Of a stretch of DNA of 64,000 nucleotides, positions 59,863 to 64,000 are shown piece by piece (the stretch's first letter is position 1; each line of letters begins with the position of its first letter). The stretch is taken from positions 654,750 to 718,749 of the forward strand of contig JXTB01000119.1 in assembly GCA_002914805.1 (NCBI GenBank), given 5' to 3'. Below the pieces are notes generated by a model. The model ran no database searches. It had not been told where the DNA came from and saw only the letters and a program-made list of their open reading frames with translations. The position numbers were made by a program, and so were the translations under genes. Origin of the DNA: Parasponia andersonii (lineage: Eukaryota > Streptophyta > Magnoliopsida > Rosales > Cannabaceae).

Positions 59863-62302
59863 TGTAAATTCCCTTATTTTAAGAAAGGGTATTGTGGTCT
59901 TTTGACCCAAATTTAGAAAAATGAAAAAAAAAATGAAGAAAATGAATCTGGATAGATTTAAGTCTAGATTCGTTTGGATAAAAATGTGAAGAAAGTTTGA
60001 AAATTAGGGTCAAAGTGTAATTATTTAGGGGTATTTTTGAGAAGATTTTCAGAAAATTGGATCTAAGTGCAAACAAGCAAAACAGTGCTCAATTAACCAG
60101 AAGCTAACACGTAGTGCTATAGTTACGAAAATTACCCATAAATCTCTGAACTTCCTTATCTTCTCTCTCGAAGCCCTCGCGAAGACCTGCTGCTGCCAGC
60201 CACTGTCGCTCCTCCTCCGGTCACCGTTGGAGCTCGCCGCCACTCAGAAACGATGCGACGTCGCCAGACGAAGCTCCCACTGCCACCCAGAAACGATGCG
60301 ACATTGCTAGACGAAGCTCCTGCCGCCACCCGGAAACGATGCGACGTCGCCGAACGAAGCTCCCGCCGCCAGAATCAACTGCACCGGAGCCCGCGATCGC
60401 CGGAAAACGGCAAAAAACACCATGGCTTGTTTTGCTCGCCAGAGCCGATTTTGGCCACCGTTCGCCGCAAAACTGATCGTCGTGGACTCGTCTCTTCATG
60501 GGCAATTTGGTGGTAGATAGCTCGCGTCTCAATTTTGCTCCGTTTGATTTTAATATCGTTGGATAATTTTGTGTGTAAATAGTTTTGAAATTAACTTTCA
60601 ATTGGACCGTTAGATTTTAAAACTAATATTTTTTTTGGAATCTACGTTGAAAATGGTGAAAGTGAGATATATATATATATATATATATATAGACTATGTT
60701 CTAAAACGGGCCCAAAAATGAAATCTAACGGCTCAGATTTGCCTTGATTTTCCTGTCGTGGGGCCCGCATCTAAATTTGACAAATTATGTGTCTAACCTT
60801 GAGTTTTTGGGTGCTCTGAATTCAGTAGTGAAGTCCGTTTCATGATTTGAAGCTCCTTTTGAAAATCAAGTTTTCAAACTAAGGAACGAAAGGTTTGAAA
60901 ATGACATCCGCTATTCCAAATGACACCCAAACGACGCCAAACTTTCTCCATAACCTTGTAACGCTAGTTGGACGCTCGATCGAGGTAGGGATTCAATTAC
61001 TTGACTCAAAAACTAATTTAATTTATGAATTTTTACATATTTTCAATTAGTATAGAATTTCGTGCAATAATCTATAAAAATTATGTTTATGTCCATTTTT
61101 GACCTGATTTGGGATATAATCTGCCTAAGAGGCACATCACACTAGTTGTCATGTCATATATACTATTTTGGATTATTTTCTATAGGAAATTAGATTTTTG
61201 GGTTTTGATATAAAATAGCTGTTGTAATGCCGAAATTTTTAGAAAATCCAAAATGGTTTGAGAACTCAATTTTAAGGACCGGAAGTGATTTGATTAAAGA
61301 ATACTACGTGGTTATTTTAAGATTTTGTGGAAATGTGGTATATCCTTATCCTATCATTCATATAAAAAATTACATATATTCACACATTTACGATGCCCTA
61401 CATTGGGTACTCGGACTTACGATTCCTCACATAGGGTGATCAGACTTACGATGTCCCATAGGGTGATCGGACTTACGGCGCCTCTTTAGGTGGCTCGTAT
61501 TTACGAGTGATCCACTGAGATACTACGGACATCATGATTGCATACATAGTTATATGTTGGCTTGAACAGATATGTACTGGTTTTTATGGATGTTTTTCAA
61601 TGGTTTGGAATGTTTGAACTGTTGGACTATGATTTCCACTTGAGTTTTATGAACTGTTTGAAATAGAACACTAACCATGCATGACCTTTAACGTGAGTAT
61701 ATTTTCTTACATATAAAAACTTGTAATCGATTCTCTACTGAGTATTCACGTGCTCACCCCCCTTTTATTTATTCCCACTTTCAGGTGTTGATTTATTTTG
61801 GGAAAATTGTCTTGGTGATTTGTCAAGGTTATTTGGCATATGTGTGTTGTTTCCCACATCTTTTTTGGTTTGTTCCTGTTCTATATCATCCTTTCCTTTT
61901 TATGTCAAATATATTTAGTTAATCGTGGTGTATTTATTAAGTAGATGTATGAGGATAAATTTTGTATTAAATTGAGTACTTAGAAATACAAATGATTTTA
62001 TGTAAATTATTTGAACATTAGACTTAAGGTTTAATTAAACTCATTTTTTTATTTATAATTTATAAATTTACAAATGTTTCTAAAATAATTAATTAGATTT
62101 TAATCAAAACTTGAAATGAAGAATTTCTTTGAAAAATTAATACTAAAATTAATGTTTCTTGAATATGAAATTCGTTTATTTTTGAGGACTAAATCTAAAA
62201 ATTCTAATTATTAAATTTTCTGGAATTTTAGAAATTCACTGTTTACTACTGTTTCAATATAAAATTACTAAAAGTGACAGTCATAGATTTCCGGTTGTGA
62301 CA
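59863..62302. mobile_element. Solo LTR, probably Ty3/gypsy, copy B
   Basis: Starts TGTAAATTCCC and ends GGTTGTGACA, with an exact 5-bp duplication AGTAC at 59858-59862 and 62303-62307. Length 2440 bp; no primer-binding site or second LTR follows, so it is a solo LTR. It shares layout and diverged sequence with copies A and C: a GC-rich block, then an AT dinucleotide run, then GGGCCC, GACAAATTAT, TTTTGGGTGCT and TCAGT-GTGAAGTCCGTTT. Open frames in the GC-rich block are not genes. Confidence 0.85.
60247..60375. repeat. 43-bp tandem repeat, three units, within LTR copy B
   Basis: Units begin GAAACGATGCGAC at 60247, 60290 and 60333. The repeats are GC-rich and differ at several bases. They are not present in the same form in LTR copies A or C. 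Confidence 0.9.
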
Positions 62303-62307
62303 AGTAC

Positions 62308-63198
62308 GATCTACATATATGTGTATATATTTTCTAAAAAAAATAATACTATAATTTAACTGTGATTATATATATGGTCCAATATAATAATTTCTGTTAA
62401 CACTCAAATAAGACATATCAAATTCAATAATATATATTGATAAAGTAATCAAGTGTTTACAATAATCTTCCCTTTCTTTCGTTTTTTTTTGGACGGAAAC
62501 TATTGCCAGAGAGAATCAGAGATATCATAGATTTACACAGTAATTACCTTATAAGGGGACGAGGAACAAACTTCTCCTCTTTTTTTTTTCCCCCTAAAAC
62601 TTATCAATTCAATATTAATCGATTCAGCATGCATGTACCGATTACGTGATGATATTTTCAGCTTCTTCTTTGCTATAATTCAGCACGTACCAACCTTTTA
62701 TTTGTCTTGAAAAACTGATCTTTTTCTTTTTTGAAACTGTAAAATGAAAAAAAAAAAAAAGGAAGAAAAGATGATAAGGGGGGCGGATTATTTTTATATT
62801 TTTTAAGGAAAAATAATTAATGTGCCCTTTAAGGGGGAGAAGATATACATGTCAATGAAAAGGGAGAGAAGATATACATGTCAATGAAATGGTTAACACA
62901 CCATCGGGTCCAATATGGGGAATGTATGGTTGTGTGTCCATAACCCATTACTAGTCATTAGTTTCTGTCTACCACTTTGTTTATTGAATTCTAGTTATAA
63001 TTTTTAGTTATTATATCTAGTTTTTAGCTTATATTTAGCATATTTATTATGGTTATTAGTTCTTTTAATTGAAAATTAATAATCAGTAACAAATCAAATT
63101 TGGAAAAAAAAAATAAAGTCAAAGGGAAATAAAAAAGGGTCGGTGAGATTCAAACCTAGACCAAAGAAGAGAAGTCTATTTCACTAAAGGTTCATTTA
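62308..63198. other. AT-rich intergenic DNA between two LTRs
   Basis: No gene. It contains a 32-bp tandem duplication near 62834-62899 (GAGAAGATATACATGTCAAT) and, at 63135-63160, a stretch resembling a pol III B-box (GGTTTGAATCTC on the minus strand), without a clear A-box. Confidence 0.5.
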
Positions 63199-64000
63199 TG
63201 TAAAAAACCGGATTTTGGGAGGGTAATTTGGATATTTTACCAATTCTTCGGATATAATATTGTAGGGATTAATTTGCAAAAGTTTTGTGCAGATGGACTA
63301 ATTTGCAAATTTTGGGGGATTAGATTGATAGAGATTTGAAATTTTGGGACTTATATGTAATTTTTAAAAAATTACACAGCCCATTCAAAACAAGCCACGT
63401 GGCCTGTTCACTCATTTCTCTTCTCTCTCTTCTTCCCCGATTTCTCTCTCTCTCTCTCCCTCTCTGCGTTTTTAAGCCGCCGACGCCCGACTGTCGCAGG
63501 GAGCGCTCCGGCCACCGTCTGCCAGCGCCCACCGACCGACGAAAGATCGCCGTGCCGCACTGAAACTCTACCACCGCTCGCCAACCGCCGCCGGCGTCTG
63601 CATCGCTGGAAATCTCCAAAGAGGCCGAATCGGTTTTTTCGTCACCGGCAACGATTCCGGCCACCATTCGACCTCCAACCGATCCTGATATATCTCAACC
63701 TCATTTTGTCCAGATTGAAAGTTGTCATTTTTAGGCATTTCGAGTTTATGGTTGTTCTTTTTGATCCGGCCATTGGATTGTGTTTTTGAGTTCATTTTTG
63801 GAACGTACTCGGAAAATGGAGAAGTTTGATATATATATTGTGTTGTTGGGTGATCGGCACAAAAATTGAGATCGGACGGTCGAGATTTTGTTTTATTTTG
63901 CATGCCACCGGTCCGGTGTGGGCCCAGACCAGAATTGAACAAATTATATTTCTAACCTAGCTATTTTGGGTGCTAGGAATTCAGTGAAAAGGTCCGTTTG
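63199..64000. mobile_element. LTR, probably Ty3/gypsy, copy C, cut by window end
   Basis: Starts TGTAAAAAACC like copies A and B, followed by a CT-rich tract, a GC-rich block and the segment shared with copy A (GAAAGTTGTCATTTTT, GGTGATCGGCACAAAAATTG, CCTAGCTATTTTGGGT). It continues past the window, so whether it is a solo LTR or the end of a complete element is not known. Confidence 0.75.

Noticed and set aside
60221..60601. 126-codon minus-strand frame and its opposite-strand partner
   Set aside because: Both arise from the 43-bp GC-rich tandem repeats within LTR copy B.
63120..63198. Possible second SINE (B-box-like GGTTTGAATCTC on the minus strand)
   Set aside because: No acceptable A-box, tail or target duplication could be found.
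1..64000. CRISPR arrays, bacterial operons, tRNA or rRNA genes
   Set aside because: The window is plant nuclear DNA; the regular short repeats are microsatellites or transposon parts, and no complete tRNA cloverleaf was seen.

Overview
This is AT-rich nuclear DNA from a eudicot plant, probably a rosid. Evidence: multi-exon genes with GT/AG introns; a group IIc WRKY factor, an FCA-like RNA-binding protein and a plant CCHC zinc-knuckle protein; and typical plant Ty1/copia, Ty3/gypsy, hAT and SINE remnants. The species cannot be named from the sequence. The assembly has a 126-base N gap (30766-30891) and single Ns at 47415 and 53404.

Layout. 1-8500: a tandem array of three related minus-strand genes whose proteins resemble the E2 domain of PHO2/UBC24-type ubiquitin-conjugating enzymes, but with Ser where the catalytic Cys should be. 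Copy 1 runs off the window, copy 2 has an internal 42-residue duplication and a lost ancestral start codon, and copy 3 is frameshifted near its N terminus. 8500-12200: AT-rich, no gene. 12210-17624: a decayed copia element on the minus strand with two recognisable LTRs and no surviving long ORF. 18400-20860: long upstream region of the WRKY gene with several G-boxes, a GT/GA microsatellite and W-boxes. 20858-22270: three-exon WRKY23-like gene. 24678-30463: 14-exon FCA-like gene on the minus strand (two RRMs, a WW domain), apparently with a non-AUG start and carrying a copia-type solo LTR in an intron. 31155-33043: copia LTR remnant. 34901-35297 and 35805-35976: a hAT-type MITE and a tRNA-derived SINE, each with target-site duplications. 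37034-40004: four-exon CCHC zinc-knuckle gene; a 156-bp duplication around telomere-like DNA lies just downstream. 41706-42305: intronless Werner-type exonuclease-like gene lacking its first catalytic acids. 43126-43779: plant protein with a C-terminal membrane anchor, behind a leader with a short uORF.

44500-64000 is mostly transposon debris: a hAT-like (TTF zinc finger/DUF4371) pseudogene, a deleted copia element, a second hAT MITE, a gypsy Tat-like LTR fragment, two solo LTRs of about 2.1 and 2.4 kb, and a third LTR of the same group cut by the window end.

The ordinary genes do not form a pathway. The WRKY23-like, FCA-like and CCHC genes appear to be a conserved neighbourhood (from memory, similar to the ends of Arabidopsis chromosomes 2 and 3). 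The most interesting items are the array of active-site-less E2-like proteins, the apparent non-AUG start of the FCA-like gene, the telomere-repeat-flanked duplication, and the assembly join at 47415.
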